Assembly (NCBI GenBank): GCA_033782935.1
Contig: JAWQEG010002506.1
Span: 1 to 64,000, forward strand
Length of the DNA: 64,000 bases
Reading direction: 5' to 3'
Source: Petrolisthes cinctipes
Taxonomy: Eukaryota > Arthropoda > Malacostraca > Decapoda > Porcellanidae
The notes beneath the pieces are model-generated. The model was not told the DNA's origin and made no database searches. It saw only the letters and a list, made by a program, of their open reading frames with translations. The translations under genes and the position numbers were made by a program. Within the stretch, counting starts at the first letter, position 1; every line of letters starts with the position of its first letter. Of this stretch, positions 1-11,899 are shown piece after piece.

Positions 1-70
1 GTCCTGTTTCCTGGAATACTTTGCAGGAATCAAGGCACTCCAGTGTACCCAAAGTATAATATCCACTTAA
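1..70 (-). repeat. HP-A hairpin element, partial
   Basis: The window opens inside one arm of the dispersed HP-A element. The word CCTGTTTCCTGGAATACTTT is followed by AGGAATCAAGGCACTCCA and the terminal CACTTAA. The other arm lies outside the window. Confidence 0.6.
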
Positions 71-146
71 GCCTTTTGGCAGATAATAGGGATCAGCTGA
101 CTCAGATCTATCCGTTGGAATCTATAGTAATATATTATGTTATATT

Positions 147-148
<2 letters not shown>

Positions 149-237
<89 letters not shown>

Positions 238-256
238 TGTGTGTGTGTGTGTGTGT
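149..256. repeat. (TA)n-(GT)n compound microsatellite
   Basis: About 86 bp of TA dinucleotides run directly into about 22 bp of GT. Open frames across it (repeated Ile-Tyr) are low-complexity artefacts. An ATT run, a T tract and a G tract follow at about 348-388. Confidence 0.95.
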
Positions 257-390
257 TTATCTTTTAAAGTATCGAGTTTTCGTGTTTTTAATCTACATTT
301 TCTGTCAAACTTTCTCATTGTTCCTGCCATTAGCGGAACATATATATATTTTATTATTATTATTATTATTTTTTTTTTTTTGGGGGGGGG

Positions 391-760
391 TATATTTGGA
401 AGGCTACTGATTCCTCTAAACTACACCATGAAACAGACTACTTGAGTAAAGGGAAATGGGATCCGTGTTGGTGCATTACTTAAATGTCTGGCAACGTGGT
501 CTTCAATTCCACTTCTGTCATATACCGGTACACTCGTATTAATATATACTCTTCATTCACCAACGAGCACTATACAATATATATCCATTTCCACCAATAT
601 ATTGAATCAGTATATCACCTAACATACCAGTTCCCAGTAACAAATCAACCAGTTAATATGCTCCATCGATATGCTCTTTCTTCTCCACTAATATACCTTC
701 CAACAAACCCAATACCCCCAACATACCACGCCCACCAAAACCTCACCCACAAGCACATCC
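391..760 (+). repeat. HP-B half element, then AT-rich unique sequence
   Basis: The half-arm GGCTACTGATTCCTCTAAAC with CATGAAACAGACTAC (about 391-450) is a partial copy of the HP-B hairpin family. From 450 to 760 I see only AT-rich sequence without a coding signal. Confidence 0.5.
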
Positions 761-779
761 AGAGAGAGAGAGAGAGAGA

Positions 780-819
<40 letters not shown>

Positions 820-867
820 AGAGAGGAGAGAGAGAGAGAGTGAGAGAGAGAGAGAGAGAGAGTGTGT

Positions 868-910
<43 letters not shown>

Positions 911-1225
911 GGCAGGGAGGGGAAGTCAGGGGGGGGGGGGGTTAATCCGAGACAGAGAGATGGCAGGGGGGAAGGAAGGGGGAGAGAAAGGGGATGGGGT
1001 CGAGCGTCTCACTAACCCCTGGCCAGACCTTGAACAAGCCACAATGGAACCCCCCCCCCCTCTTCCTTCCCCCCCCCCCCCCACTCCCCCCATTCCGGTC
1101 TCTCATCTTCCCCTGCCCCCCATCCCTCTTCCCTCCTTTCCTGTCTCACCTCCACCTTACCCCACCCACTCGTCTCTCTCTCTCTGTCTGTCTGTCTTTC
1201 TCTTTCTCTTTGTAAATTTATATAT

Positions 1226-1299
<74 letters not shown>

Positions 1300-1300
1300 T
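761..1300. repeat. (GA)n blocks with G and C homopolymer runs
   Basis: Imperfect (GA)n at 761-906 and pure (GA)n at 1227-1296 flank a stretch with a G run near 931-941 and C runs near 1051-1085. The strand asymmetry is strong (purine blocks, then pyrimidine). No coding capacity is credible here. Confidence 0.95.
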
Positions 1301-1369
1301 GCGATTCCTGACAATTTTCACTCCTTTGATATCACTGTTTTTATCCATCCTTTTCGTGTGTTTCATGGG

Positions 1370-1885
1370 GGATGTTTGTTGTTGTGATGGTGGTAGTTGT
1401 AGTGAACTGTGATGGTGTTGGTAGTTGTGGTGAACTGTGATGGTGTTGGTAGTTGTGGTGAGCTGGGATGGTGGTGGTAGTAGTAGTATTAGTTGTTGTT
1501 GTTGTTGGTTTGGTGGGGGGGGGGGGTAGTGGTGGTGATGATGATGGTAGTAGTAGTAGAAGTGGTAGTCTTAGTAGCAGTAGTAGTCGGTAATAGTAAC
1601 AGTAACAACGAAATAGCGTAGTAATTTCGGTAATAATAGTAATAGTAGTAGTAGTAGTAGTAAGAGCGACATGTATAGTAGTGACCTACCCTAGTAATTT
1701 CGGTAATAATAGTAATAGTAGTAGTAGTAGTAGTAGTGACGTAGCGTAGTAATGTTGGTAATAATAGTAGTAGTAGTAGTAATAGTAGTAGTAGTAGTAG
1801 TAGTGACCTAGCGTAGTAATGTTGGTAATAATAGTAATAGTAGTAGTAGTAGTAGTGACGTAGCGTAGTAAGGAATCAGGAGTAT
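1370..1885. repeat. GTT/GTA-type minisatellite
   Basis: Degenerate GTT, GGT and GTA triplets lead into four units of about 60-65 bp. Each unit carries a variant of AGCGTAGTAATGTTGGTAAT followed by a variable number of GTA triplets. Confidence 0.85.
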
Positions 1886-2355
1886 GATGAATGAGTGTTG
1901 TGGTGTGGGAGAGGTTATGGTGGCCCTGGATGTGGTTGTGGTTGTGGCTGTGATGATGAAGCTTACATAAACCGCTCCGGGGGTAGTGGTTAATATGCCC
2001 CCTTCCTCACCCCACCCCCTCCCCTGCCTCCATCACTCCCCCCCCCCCCTTCGCCCTTCTACCTGCCTCCCTCCCACCCTCTTCTCTCCTTCCTACCTTC
2101 GTTACACACCGTCTTCTCCACAGTTGCGTATTTTGTGTCAGGGTTGGAGTGCCGAAATATGATAGGCTTGGAGAGGGAGCCTTTTTTTTTATTATTATTA
2201 TTATTATTATTGGTTGTAATTCTTAGCCTAATTCTTTCTTGTTGCCATTATTTTGGTGGTCAGTGTTTGTGTACTATTATTAATCAACAGAGCTTGTTGG
2301 TCTGTTTTCCACTTTTCTCATACTAAAAGCAAACTTCTTATTATTGTCACTTCTT
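1886..2355. other. No gene seen; pyrimidine tract and ATT run
   Basis: This stretch has a C-rich pyrimidine tract (about 2000-2100) and an ATT run (about 2190-2213). I see nothing else that can be supported. Confidence 0.7.
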
Positions 2356-2519
2356 CAGGGGAATTTCTTTTGTTAGTGAATTAGGAGGTCTCTGATTCCT
2401 CCAAAACTATGCATGAAACAGATCCCCTCTTAGTAGTGCCATTGAAGGCGTCTGTTTTGTGGCATGAGTTAGGAGGAATGACTTGCCTTCCAATTACCAA
2501 CAAGACAATCTCCACTTAA
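2356..2519 (+). repeat. HP-B hairpin element, complete copy
   Basis: Both arms are visible. The left arm has CTGATTCCTCCAAAACTATG then GAAACAGA; the right arm has TCTGTTTTGTGGCATGA, then AGGAGGAATGAC and TTCCAATTACCAACAAGA. The arms are imperfect inverted copies of each other, and the copy ends in CACTTAA. Confidence 0.7.
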
Positions 2520-2649
2520 CAGAGGCAGTGTCTAAATAGCTGACCTCAGTACTTCTCTATCCACCGACAACTACCAAACTATAACGTTATCATATTGTCC
2601 TAAGACCTTTATTACCTGGTGTACACTTGAATTGTATTATTGAAATGTA

Positions 2650-2725
2650 CAGTTGCGGACACAGGAAAACAACCACACTTCAAACAGGCCCCTTTATTAT
2701 TAAGCATAGAATAGGACGCGTCGCT

Positions 2726-2780
<55 letters not shown>

Positions 2781-2899
2781 ATTCAACGTCTCATCCAACC
2801 CTATACCACATACACACACAACGTCTAATCCTACTCTATAATTATATATTCAATTTAGGGCCCCGTTTCAGGTGTGTTTGTTTTATTTGTTTACAATTG
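2650..2899. mobile_element. Tc1-type MITE with internal (CA)n
   Basis: Imperfect terminal inverted repeats start CAGTTGCGGACACAGG on the left and, on the reverse strand, CAATTGTAAACAAAT on the right. Both ends are flanked by TA, as expected of Tc1/mariner insertions. A (CA)n block at about 2731-2778 lies between the arms. A related element is at 16537-16702. Confidence 0.6.
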
Positions 2900-3085
2900 T
2901 ACTGGTCGAGTGAAGACATTTTGACATCCAGAAGTATATAAGTCTGTAATGAAGAAATCTGTGTCGTGATATAGTTTGTGAAGGAATCAGTGGCCCACGA
3001 TTCACCTACAGCATCTTTTAGTCCCCTTAGTATTACCGTTACAGATTCATTCAACCACATCGTACCTGTAAAACTGTTGGTGGAG

Positions 3086-3088
<3 letters not shown>

Positions 3089-3147
<59 letters not shown>
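3089..3147. repeat. (CA)n microsatellite
   Basis: About 28 CA units followed by CAA variants. The flanks (2900-3375) contain no recognisable gene. Confidence 0.95.
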
Positions 3148-3375
3148 CAACAACAAACAACAAAATTTATATCTAACCCTTAATGGCTGTGATATTTCCT
3201 GGGTCCATTTAATTCGTTCGAGATAATTAGGGTATATAAAGAAAACCGTATATTGATTTCGATAGTTATACATACAGACAGAATACACAGGAACATCAGG
3301 ACTGCTTCCCTTCGACAAGTTAGGGCATTTGATGTTCGTGAAAATATAAGCAAAATTTGTCAGTCTTAGATTTAT

Positions 3376-3780
3376 ATGTTACGAAAGGAAATCCTGTGTC
3401 TCCCTCACCCCCTCCCTCCATTACCTCCTTCCCCACCGCTCCCTCCTTCCCCACCACTCCTTACCTCTCTCCCCTCTAATACGTCCCCTCCACTCATTAC
3501 TGTTCTTCCCTCCATTACCTCCTTCCCCACCGCTCACTCCTTCCCCACCACTCCTTACCTCTCTCCCCTCTAATACGTCCCCTCCACTCTTACCTCTCTC
3601 TCCTCCACTCATTACTGTTCTTCCCTACATTACCTCCCCCACTATTATCCAGTCTCTACGTCTATCCCCCTTTCACTTACTCACCCATCCACACCCTCCA
3701 CACCCCTCTCTCTCCTTCCTCCGTTACCTCTTTATCCACACCCCAAACTTTTTCATCCCTCCCTCCCCTTCCCTCCCACT
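3376..3780. repeat. CT/CC-rich minisatellite
   Basis: The words ATTACCTCCTTCCCCACC and TCTAATACGTCCCCTCC recur in a degenerate tandem array (about 3400-3640), followed by non-periodic pyrimidine-rich sequence. Confidence 0.85.
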
Positions 3781-3871
3781 TCCCTCTGGCACGGAATCAT
3801 TACACGCAGGAAACAAGTGGCAGAAATTCCAGGCAGGAGTAAAACGCTCCAGGGAAATTGTACTGTGAGTA

Positions 3872-3881
3872 TGTGTGTGTA

Positions 3882-3935
<54 letters not shown>
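3872..3935. repeat. (GT)n/(CA)n inverted microsatellite
   Basis: A short GT run passes into a longer CA run at ATCACAC, so the block can fold on itself. From 3936 to 4142 I see nothing. Confidence 0.9.
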
Positions 3936-3938
<3 letters not shown>

Positions 3939-4142
3939 TCACGACTTCTATACTGGCTAGCTCCTAAAACTCATTGTGAATAATAAATTAACTCATTCTA
4001 TGAACCTGAGTGGATTCCATATCCAGACTCTTTGGTTGTGAAACACATTTATATATAATCACTCCACCTTCTCCCTTCATGTTCTTTTTTTTTTTTTAGT
4101 ATATCGAACGAACTCTATAAAATAATAAAGGTTTCTAAAGAC

Positions 4143-4300
4143 TTAAGGGGATAGTAACTTTTGGTACATTAGAGCTCTTTGACTGGTCCAAACTTTGCCA
4201 GGTAACAGGACCAGATTAACAAAAGTAATGGTGGCTTATTGATTGGAATGGTTTGGAGGTATCAGTTGCTCCAGATCTACCAATACTGTAATACCCCCTC
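4143..4300 (+). repeat. HP-A hairpin element, complete copy
   Basis: It starts TTAAGGGGATAGTA, with TTTTGGTACATTAGAGC and CCAGGTAACAGGACCAGA in the left arm. The right arm has GGTTTGGAGGTATCAGTTGC and TACTGTAATACCCCC. The left GATTCCTCC core is mutated to GACTGGTCC. Confidence 0.75.
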
Positions 4301-4304
4301 AATG

Positions 4305-4390
4305 GTATACTATTTGAGGATCTGTTTCGTGGCATAATTTGGAGGAATCAGAGACCTGCCAATTCACCAACAAGAACATTTTCCTTTAAT
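4305..4390 (-). repeat. HP-B half element next to HP-A
   Basis: ATCTGTTTCGTGGCATAATT, then TTTGGAGGAATCAGAGACC and CCAATTCACCAACAAGA, is one HP-B arm. It directly abuts the HP-A copy, so the two families have inserted side by side or recombined. Confidence 0.65.
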
Positions 4391-4940
4391 TGTGTGACGA
4401 TTTAGTGTTTTAACTCAGTAGCTTTCGAGGTTAATGAATTATATAATGGATATATTTAGTATGGATAATGAGTGAACTGTTTGATGAATGATAAAGATTG
4501 ATATAACTGTTAAGGGAGGAAATATAAAAACAAGCATGAGTCTAGAACAGCTCGTATTTATCAGGTAGGTCATCTGTTATATATAGCCTACTTCCCGTTT
4601 ACTCGTTCTTTATCAATTTTTATTCCTTTATCCAAGTGTAGAAAAACTAGTGACCCCATTTCAAGACAACGGGGAAAGTCAGACCTTTCTCTACCAACCT
4701 TTTTTTACATAGAAATAATAGTGGTCTAAGGTATCAATTAGTCCTGTACAGTCACATACGTAAGTTTCGATACAAATGGAGGACTCGTTATGTTTATTTT
4801 TTATTATTTTAACGATCTGTTCTTATGGTAATGTTTTGATAAGGAAGTGGCTGAGTGCAAAATGTTAGAAATGAACTGCCATTATTGAACCTATTTATGA
4901 GAATTCTGTCCTTGCTACCACGATAGAATAGTTGTCAAAT
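4391..4940. other. AT-rich stretch, nothing recognised
   Basis: Mixed-composition sequence with no long frame, tandem repeat or known element that I can identify. Confidence 0.6.
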
Positions 4941-6080
4941 ATTTAATCCTCTCCCCTGACTTCCCTTCCCATGCTTTCTCCTTTCCTCTCATCCTCTTTT
5001 CCCTTCTTCTCTTCTTTCCCCTTCCCCTATCCTAACTTTCTGTCTCCATCCCTTGCCCTTTCAACCTTATTTCTTCCCTCCCCATATTTCCCTTCCCACT
5101 ACCTCCCTTTCACTCATTTCCCTTCCACTCATTTCCATTCCCTCCCTTTCCTTTCCACTCCCTTCCCTTTCTCTCCTTGCCCTTAACTTCCCTTCCCTTC
5201 TCACATCTCCATTCCCTTCCCCACCCCAACTATTATCCATAGTCCCCTTGACTTTTACCTTTTCCCCTTCACTTCCCTCCCCAACACCGCTTTTCCACTC
5301 TCTAAACTCTATGGTAAAAACGCACGTGTCACGGATTATTCACCTGCCCTCCTCATCCTCCTCCTCTTCCTCCTCCTCCTCCTTGTTATCTTTCTATATT
5401 TTCGTATATCTCCTCTCACCCCTCTCTCTTGTTGCTACCTTCCTCTTCTGTCATCTTCCCTTTCTGCTCTCATCTTCCCTTCCTTCTCTTTATTTTTGTC
5501 CTCTTCCCCTCGTCGCATTTCTTTTCTTTCCCATTAATCTGTGACACACCGTCGCATCGTCTTCTTTCTCTTCTCCTTTCAAAAATCTCCTCTCCTTCTT
5601 CCATCACCTACGCATTTTTCTCTTCCTTCTTTTCCTTTTGTTGCTCTACACTATTCTCTTCTCCCTTCTCCATACTGCCTCCTATTTCCTCCCCTCCTTC
5701 TCCTACCCCTGCCTCAACCACCACTACCATCACTACCACCACCAACACAACCCCTAACACATCACGTTCTCCTCCCCATTTCCCTACCTTTACCTGCCTA
5801 CCTTCCCACCTGTCTTCTTGCAACACTTGATTCCAGCCTCACGTAGCCATAGTAACTCTCCCCCTCACCCTTTCACCCGAATTTTAAACCCCGTCACTCC
5901 CCCTCACTCCCCTTCACCCGAATTTTACACCCCTTTCCTCTACTCATCACCTCGTCACTCCTCGTTTTCTCTTTCATTTTATTCCTACATTCTTTTCTTA
6001 CCTTTCTCTCCCCAGTATTCGTTCAGCTTCCAGTCTACTTCACTCTCCATCCTATTCCACTTCACCCATGAGTGGATAAT
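4941..6080. repeat. 1.1-kb polypyrimidine-rich tract
   Basis: Nearly continuous C/T-rich sequence on the + strand. It includes (CCT)n at about 5345-5385, a CAC/ACC-rich part near 5705-5765, and a short tandem of CCCGAATTTTA words near 5876-5930. Ser/Pro/Leu-rich frames here are compositional artefacts. Confidence 0.85.
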
Positions 6081-6087
6081 CTCTAGT

Positions 6088-6232
6088 AGGAGGTATTGAA
6101 GGGCTACTGATTCCTCCAAAATATGCCATAGAGCAGACACGTGTGTAAATGTGTATATAGGCAAGGTATCTGGTTTAGGGCATGGCATTGTCTGAAGGGT
6201 TATGGAGACTCCAACTCGTCCACAGCACATGA

Positions 6233-6277
<45 letters not shown>

Positions 6278-6346
6278 CAAACAGGCAGGCCTCGGTCAGT
6301 TTTCGGGTCAGTGGAAACAGAGTCGACCTTATCTTACCCCAAACCA

Positions 6347-6402
<56 letters not shown>

Positions 6403-6413
6403 GTATATATACA

Positions 6414-6497
<84 letters not shown>

Positions 6498-6500
6498 TTT
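6088..6500. repeat. HP-B fragment, then A/CA/CT/TA compound microsatellite
   Basis: An HP-B half-arm (GGGCTACTGATTCCTCCAAA, about 6098-6135) is followed by an A run of about 25 bp (6239-6263), (CA)8, (CT)n (about 6350-6400) and about 78 bp of (TA)n (6414-6491). Confidence 0.9.
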
Positions 6501-6569
6501 CCCTGTCTGTACTTATAATGAATATAGATGTATTACATGAATATTAATGTGTTATTTTCTCTCTTTCAG

Positions 6570-6626
6570 GTGAGTTGAAGGTGAAGGTGGCTTATAAGAG
6601 TTTTACATGCAGGGACGATGTTTTGA
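6570..6626 (+). CDS. Orphan mini-exon candidate, 57 nt
   Basis: A pyrimidine tract ending CTCTTTCAG precedes 6570, and a good donor, GTGAGT, follows 6626. Read in phase 1 at both ends, the interval has no stop and encodes a mixed, non-repetitive peptide containing KVKVAYKSFTCRDD. I do not recognise the protein. It could be an exon of a gene whose other exons lie outside the window or far away, or a chance acceptor-donor pair. Nothing ties it to crb. Confidence 0.2.
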
Positions 6627-6647
6627 GTGAGTACCTCTATCTATGTA

Positions 6648-6907
6648 CAGTGGTGGACATATGAAACAGAAACACCTGAAACGATGTCCCTCACTAAGCA
6701 TTGGGTAGAATGTGAAGTTTCATCCAGAGTGGAGAAAGCTTTGAATCATCATTTTCGTGAATCCCCCTTTTATTTCTAAATTCGTCATTTTTGTGGCGTA
6801 AGTGAAACAAGAAGCGTGAGAAAGACAACAGTGAGGCGGGTCAGGTGAAACTTCATACTACTTTAGTCAGCACAAGCATTCTTGAGGTTTCTGTGTCCCG
6901 TTGTGTG
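6648..6907. mobile_element. Possible Tc1-type MITE
   Basis: The left end after TA reads CAGTGGTGGACATATGAAAC and resembles the ends of the 2650 and 16537 elements. The best right end (AGGTTTCTGTGTCCCG before GTGTGTA) is a weaker inverted match, so the right border is uncertain. Confidence 0.35.
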
Positions 6908-7282
6908 TAGCATGTGCATGTGTGTCTGGGTGTTTGTCTCCATGTGTGTGTGTGTTGCCTAATACAATGTCTCGTTATGCAAGACACACACACACACACA
7001 CACAAGACAGATAATAGTGTTACGTGTGTGTGTGTGTGTACTGTAAGGTCTCCCAGAGTACTACAGGTCGTGGCTCTATAAGTCAGTAATTATAAGCATT
7101 ATAAGGCATCTGTATCCGAGTCACTTACCTCTACATACATACTCTCAAAGTGTACACGGTTTGAAATATGTGTATATAAGTAATGTTCTGAACTGCATAC
7201 CGGTGTTTATTCAACCCTTAGACGGTGGTAGTTTATCCGTGTAATTTTAAATCCCTTGTGTTTGTCCACGTATGGGATTTAA
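6908..7282. other. Short GT/CA runs, no gene
   Basis: Short GT and CA microsatellites (6930-7040) lie in otherwise unremarkable AT-rich sequence. Confidence 0.7.
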
Positions 7283-7444
7283 AGAGACAGTATACAGTGC
7301 TGGTCAATCTGGAGCAACTGATTCCTTCAAACTATTTCAGGTAGCAAGCTATTACCATTATTTCTATTCGTCTGTTCATGTTTCTTGTCATGCTTTGGAG
7401 GAATCAAGGCAATTTAATGTACCAAAAGTGTACCATTCCCTTAA
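7283..7444 (-). repeat. HP-A hairpin element, complete copy, inverted
   Basis: Runs from CAGTGCTGGTCAATCTGGAG with CAACTGATTCCTTCAAAC to GCTTTGGAGGAATCAAGGC and TGTACCAAAAGTGTACC, ending CCCTTAA. Both arms and the short AT-rich loop are present, in the opposite orientation to the 4143 copy. Confidence 0.75.
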
Positions 7445-7609
7445 TAAGTAACGGGATTTTTATGAGATACGTGAAATATTCGGACGTCACATATACTAAT
7501 CATTAATTAAGGGAAATTATCACGTTCACATTGTCAGTCTTATATAGTTCTCAGTACCACCCACCGGGACAGAAATAACAACGAGAAAATATATGCCAAT
7601 CTACTGGTT

Positions 7610-7805
7610 TTGTCTGGTTGTGAGGTGTGTTGATGTATGTGGAGTGTTTAGTTACTGCTGTATGTATGTATCTGTCTGGTTGTGTTTGTCTGGTTGTGAG
7701 GTGTATTGATGTGTGTGGAGTGTTTAGTTACTGCTGTATGTATGTATCTGTCTGGTTGTGAGGTGTGTTGATGTATGTGGAGTGTTTAGTTACTGCTGTA
7801 GTGTA
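7610..7805. repeat. ~65-75 bp minisatellite, three units
   Basis: Three units contain GTCTGGTTGTGAGGTGT, GATGTATGTGGAGTGTTTAG and TTACTGCTGTATGTATG. The second unit has an extra TGTGTTTGTCTGG. Confidence 0.85.
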
Positions 7806-7847
7806 TGTATAAACGATCAAACGAGCTAGAGGAAAAGGTTAAGGATA

Positions 7848-8157
<310 letters not shown>

Positions 8158-8386
8158 TCAGAAAGCTCCATAATGTAACTTTATCCTATACATATGAGAT
8201 ATAGACCGTGGAGAGTAGAGCAGAGAATGTCAGTGATCCAGTTATGGTACAGTGTCTCTCCCCTTCCTTCCACCATCCATCTGACAATGAGCTTAACATC
8301 CTCTTGTACTTCACCTTCTCTGCTTCACCACATACGTTGGTCACAGCCACAACCTTACTTATTATTATAGATGTTATTATGGTTAC

Positions 8387-8418
<32 letters not shown>

Positions 8419-8850
8419 TTTTATTATTGATATGGAAAATTACTAGGAATAAAATATAAGGCAGATCTGGGGTATAAAGATGTATGATGCAAGTTGAGGA
8501 TGTGTGAATAGATGAACAGAAATGGTAGTAATAGAGTGTATATGTAAATGGCGTAAGTTAAGCCCGGGAATAGCATAAGGGACAGAGGTTGTGGTGATGA
8601 TAGTTAAGATGGTAATTGGTAATTTAGGTAGGCTGGAAGTGAAATGTGTGTGTGTGTGTGTGTGAACTGGAGACACAGCCGCTTGAGGGAACAGCAGAGC
8701 CCAGGTTGGTAAGGGAGGGAGATATAGGTCACAGTGGTACGGGTATTATAGGGGTGGGGAAGGAAGGAAGGAAGGCAGCATCCAACACCACATCCACACC
8801 CTGCAAGAGAGAGATTATTATTTAATTAATTTATTACGCCAAAGGCGTCA
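8158..8850. other. No gene seen; ATT and GT runs
   Basis: Contains an (ATT)n run (about 8383-8415) and a short GT run near 8645-8664. No coding signal. Confidence 0.7.
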
Positions 8851-8851
8851 A

Positions 8852-8852
8852 A

Positions 8853-8951
<99 letters not shown>

Positions 8952-9260
8952 ATCCAACATCATATCCATAGCCTGTCAGAGAGAGAGAGAGAGAGAGAGG
9001 AATCAGACGTAAAGACAAGAAAAGACAATGTGTAGTTGTGGTTTTGATGATATGCCTAGCGGGAGGCGTGGGACTGTTGTCTGTGGTGGTGGTGGTGGTG
9101 GGATGGGATGGGATGTGAGGCGAGGCGTGGGAAGGGGTAGAGTGGTGCCCGGAGGAGAGAGACACACAGGTAGACAGATAGAGGGAGAGGGGGGAGGGAT
9201 AGGAATAGCTTGGGGACGGTGGTTATGGTAGTGAGGATGATAGTGGTAATTTGGGTAGGC

Positions 9261-9320
<60 letters not shown>
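8852..9320. repeat. Three (GA)n blocks
   Basis: (GA)n at 8853-8950, 8978-8999 and 9265-9320. The word CATCCAACA(C/T)CA appears both before the first block (8779) and between the first two (8951), suggesting a duplicated unit. A G-rich segment with GGT repeats follows near 9083-9100. Confidence 0.9.
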
Positions 9321-9322
<2 letters not shown>

Positions 9323-9619
9323 GTTCTTGGTGTTGTTGATATCGGAGTGAGATTGAGTTGCGGTTGTTGCTGTTGTTGTGGTATAGTGGAAAGGAAGATG
9401 GATATAAGTGGTGTGTGTCAGTGTGGGTGTGGATGGCATGGGACTGGTGGCAGTAGGTAGTGTCATCATATAAGATAAATATACGGTGCTTACATACATT
9501 CTCCTCGAGGTTATACCCACTGTGTATACATTTCCTTACTATAATCCTCTGAATATTATAATCAGTGTTGTGTGGGAGAATTTTATTCCCGTCAAATATT
9601 TAGGCCCGTTATTTAGTAT

Positions 9620-10150
9620 GTCGGGTTGTGGTCGATTAGAGTGTTGTGAGTATATTTTGTGCTATAGTATGTGGATAGAGTATAGTATGATGGGTATATC
9701 ATGTTGTAGTAGATGGGTAGAGTGTAGTATGATGAGTATATGTTGTTTTTGTATAGTGTGTTAAGTATGCTTTGTTGTAGTAGTTAGGTATAGAGTGTGC
9801 TATGTTGAGTAGAGTATGTCATAGTGAGTATATTATGTGTTGCTGTAGATGGTAATAGTGTGATATGTTGAGTAGAGAGACTAGGATATGTTTTGGTAAG
9901 TACAGTATATTGTGTTGCAGTAGGTAGGTAAGGTGTGATTTGTTGAGTAATGTGACTAGGGTATGTTTTAGTAAGTACAGTATATTGTGTTGTAGTAGGT
10001 GGGTAAGGTGTGATGTGTTGAGTAATGTGACTAGGGTATGTTTTAGTAAGTACAGTATATTGTGTTGTTGTAGGTGGGTAAGGTGTGATGTGTTGAGTAC
10101 CGGTCTGTATGTTATGTGTTGTAGCCGGGTTGGTATATAGTGTGGCATGT
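9620..10150. repeat. Minisatellite of ~75-bp and shorter units
   Basis: Three near-identical units of about 77 bp between about 9890 and 10110 share TTTTAGTAAGTACAGTATAT, GTAGGTGGGTAAGGTGTGAT and GTTGAGTAATGTGACTAGGG. Degenerate relatives extend back to about 9640. Confidence 0.85.
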
Positions 10151-10298
10151 TGAGTAGAGCTTAGAACAGGACATACCAAGCTGGTGGACAGTATGCCCCG
10201 TGGTGGTCCTGCCCTGCCCTGCCCTGCCCTCCTTACACCCCATACCTGCTTGCCCTGGTGTGGCCCCATCCTTTGTGTGGTCATCTCAGGGGCCACTA

Positions 10299-10339
<41 letters not shown>

Positions 10340-10600
10340 CGGACTGGAAGCAGGTAATGGAGAGAGCACTGGATTGAGGCAATAAGCTGTATATAGGAGT
10401 AAGTTACCTGGAAGCATACTGGAAAGAGGTATACTGGTACTGTACTCGGGAGAACACTGGAAGCCTCGTCGTCCACAAGATAACAGCCTTGATGTTTGTG
10501 AGTGTTGTGGGATGAGGTATTTGTAGAGGAGTAATGGGGCAGGTCGAGGATATCCGGTGAAGGGAAGGGGGGGCAGCTGTTGTTTATTTTTACCGAAAGG
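10151..10600. other. (CA)n and unremarkable sequence
   Basis: A CCCTG repeat (10212-10230) and (CA)n at 10300-10335. Nothing else is recognised. Confidence 0.7.
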
Positions 10601-10604
10601 TCAG

Positions 10605-10607
<3 letters not shown>

Positions 10608-10679
<72 letters not shown>

Positions 10680-10817
10680 GGGGGGGACAAATATAGCATG
10701 TCATGAGAGAGAGAGAGAGAGAGAGAGGGGGGGGAGAGGGAGGGGACGAATATAGCATGTCATGAGAGAGAGAGAGAGAGAGGGGGGGGGAGAGGAGGGA
10801 CGAATATAGCATGTCAT

Positions 10818-10863
<46 letters not shown>

Positions 10864-10870
10864 AGAGGGA
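10608..10870. repeat. (GA)n array with three interspersed unique words
   Basis: Long (GA)n blocks are separated three times by GGGACGAATATAGCATGTCA or a close variant (about 10680, 10742, 10798). This is higher-order duplication of a GA block plus a fixed 24-bp spacer. Purine-rich sequence continues to about 11340. Confidence 0.9.
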
Positions 10871-11342
10871 AGTAAGAGAATTAAAGGAAATAACTGTGGC
10901 TGAGGAAGGAACTGGATCGGAAAGGAAGGGAAGAACAGAGACAGGAAGGAATATAATGATGGAAAGAATGGAAGGAAGAGAAGAGGAAAGAATAATTTTA
11001 AATATCCATGACTGAAAGATATAGAAAAAGAAAAGATTATAGGAAAAGGCAAGGAAGAGAGAGAAGTGTATACAAATGAAGATAAATAGGAAGAGAAGGA
11101 ATGGAGGAGAGAAGAAGAAATAAGATGGGAAAAAAATTAAACGAACTAAGTGAATTATAACGAGAAAGACAAAAGAAGAGAGAAAAGAAAATTGAAGAGA
11201 ATAGCAAACAACACATAGGAGAAGTAGAGAGGAAGAAGAGAGAAAAATATGTGGATGGAGGAGGAAGAAACGAAGAGAAAGGAGGAAGATGGGAGGAAAT
11301 TGTAGGAAGTAATCATCATTTTAGTAACGAACTTTTAAGTAA

Positions 11343-11344
<2 letters not shown>

Positions 11345-11400
<56 letters not shown>

Positions 11401-11427
11401 ACTCTTCTCTCTCTCTCCTCTCTCTCG

Positions 11428-11458
<31 letters not shown>

Positions 11459-11530
11459 CGTTATCTCCCATCTCCATCACGGACCCCTACCGCTCTCCTT
11501 CTCTCTTTATCTCTCTATCTCTCGCATTTC
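11345..11530. repeat. (CT)n microsatellite, imperfect
   Basis: Pure (CT)n for about 45 bp, then interrupted CT repeats to about 11525. From 11530 to 11900 I see no feature. Confidence 0.9.
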
Positions 11531-11899
11531 TCCCCAGATTCTCAGTCCTTCCCACAATGCATTCAGTATCTCTACCTCCATCTTTGTCGTCGGTACATGC
11601 ATCAATTTATCTCTTACTTTGATATCACGTCTCCTATCCTATAACGTTAATTTCCTCCGTATCCAGAAAGGTTATATATTATAGCTAAATGAAGTACAGT
11701 CATTCCCTTAATTTAATCAAAGTGCGTCAAGAATAATTAATTTCTTATACCCCAGGTACAGTTTCATCCTACGGTATCAATAAGTTATAAGTAAGCATGA
11801 CTAACACTTCTCGTCTTTCGTCGTCATGACCCGAGAAGGAAAAAACAGAGTCATGAAGGTGTACAGTCAGTCACGTGCTAGAGTCCGCAACACCAACGG

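Noticed and set aside
9784..11052. 422-codon minus-strand frame
   Set aside because: Ser-Leu runs from (CT)n and Thr-His runs from (CA)n, joined through a minisatellite; no domain.
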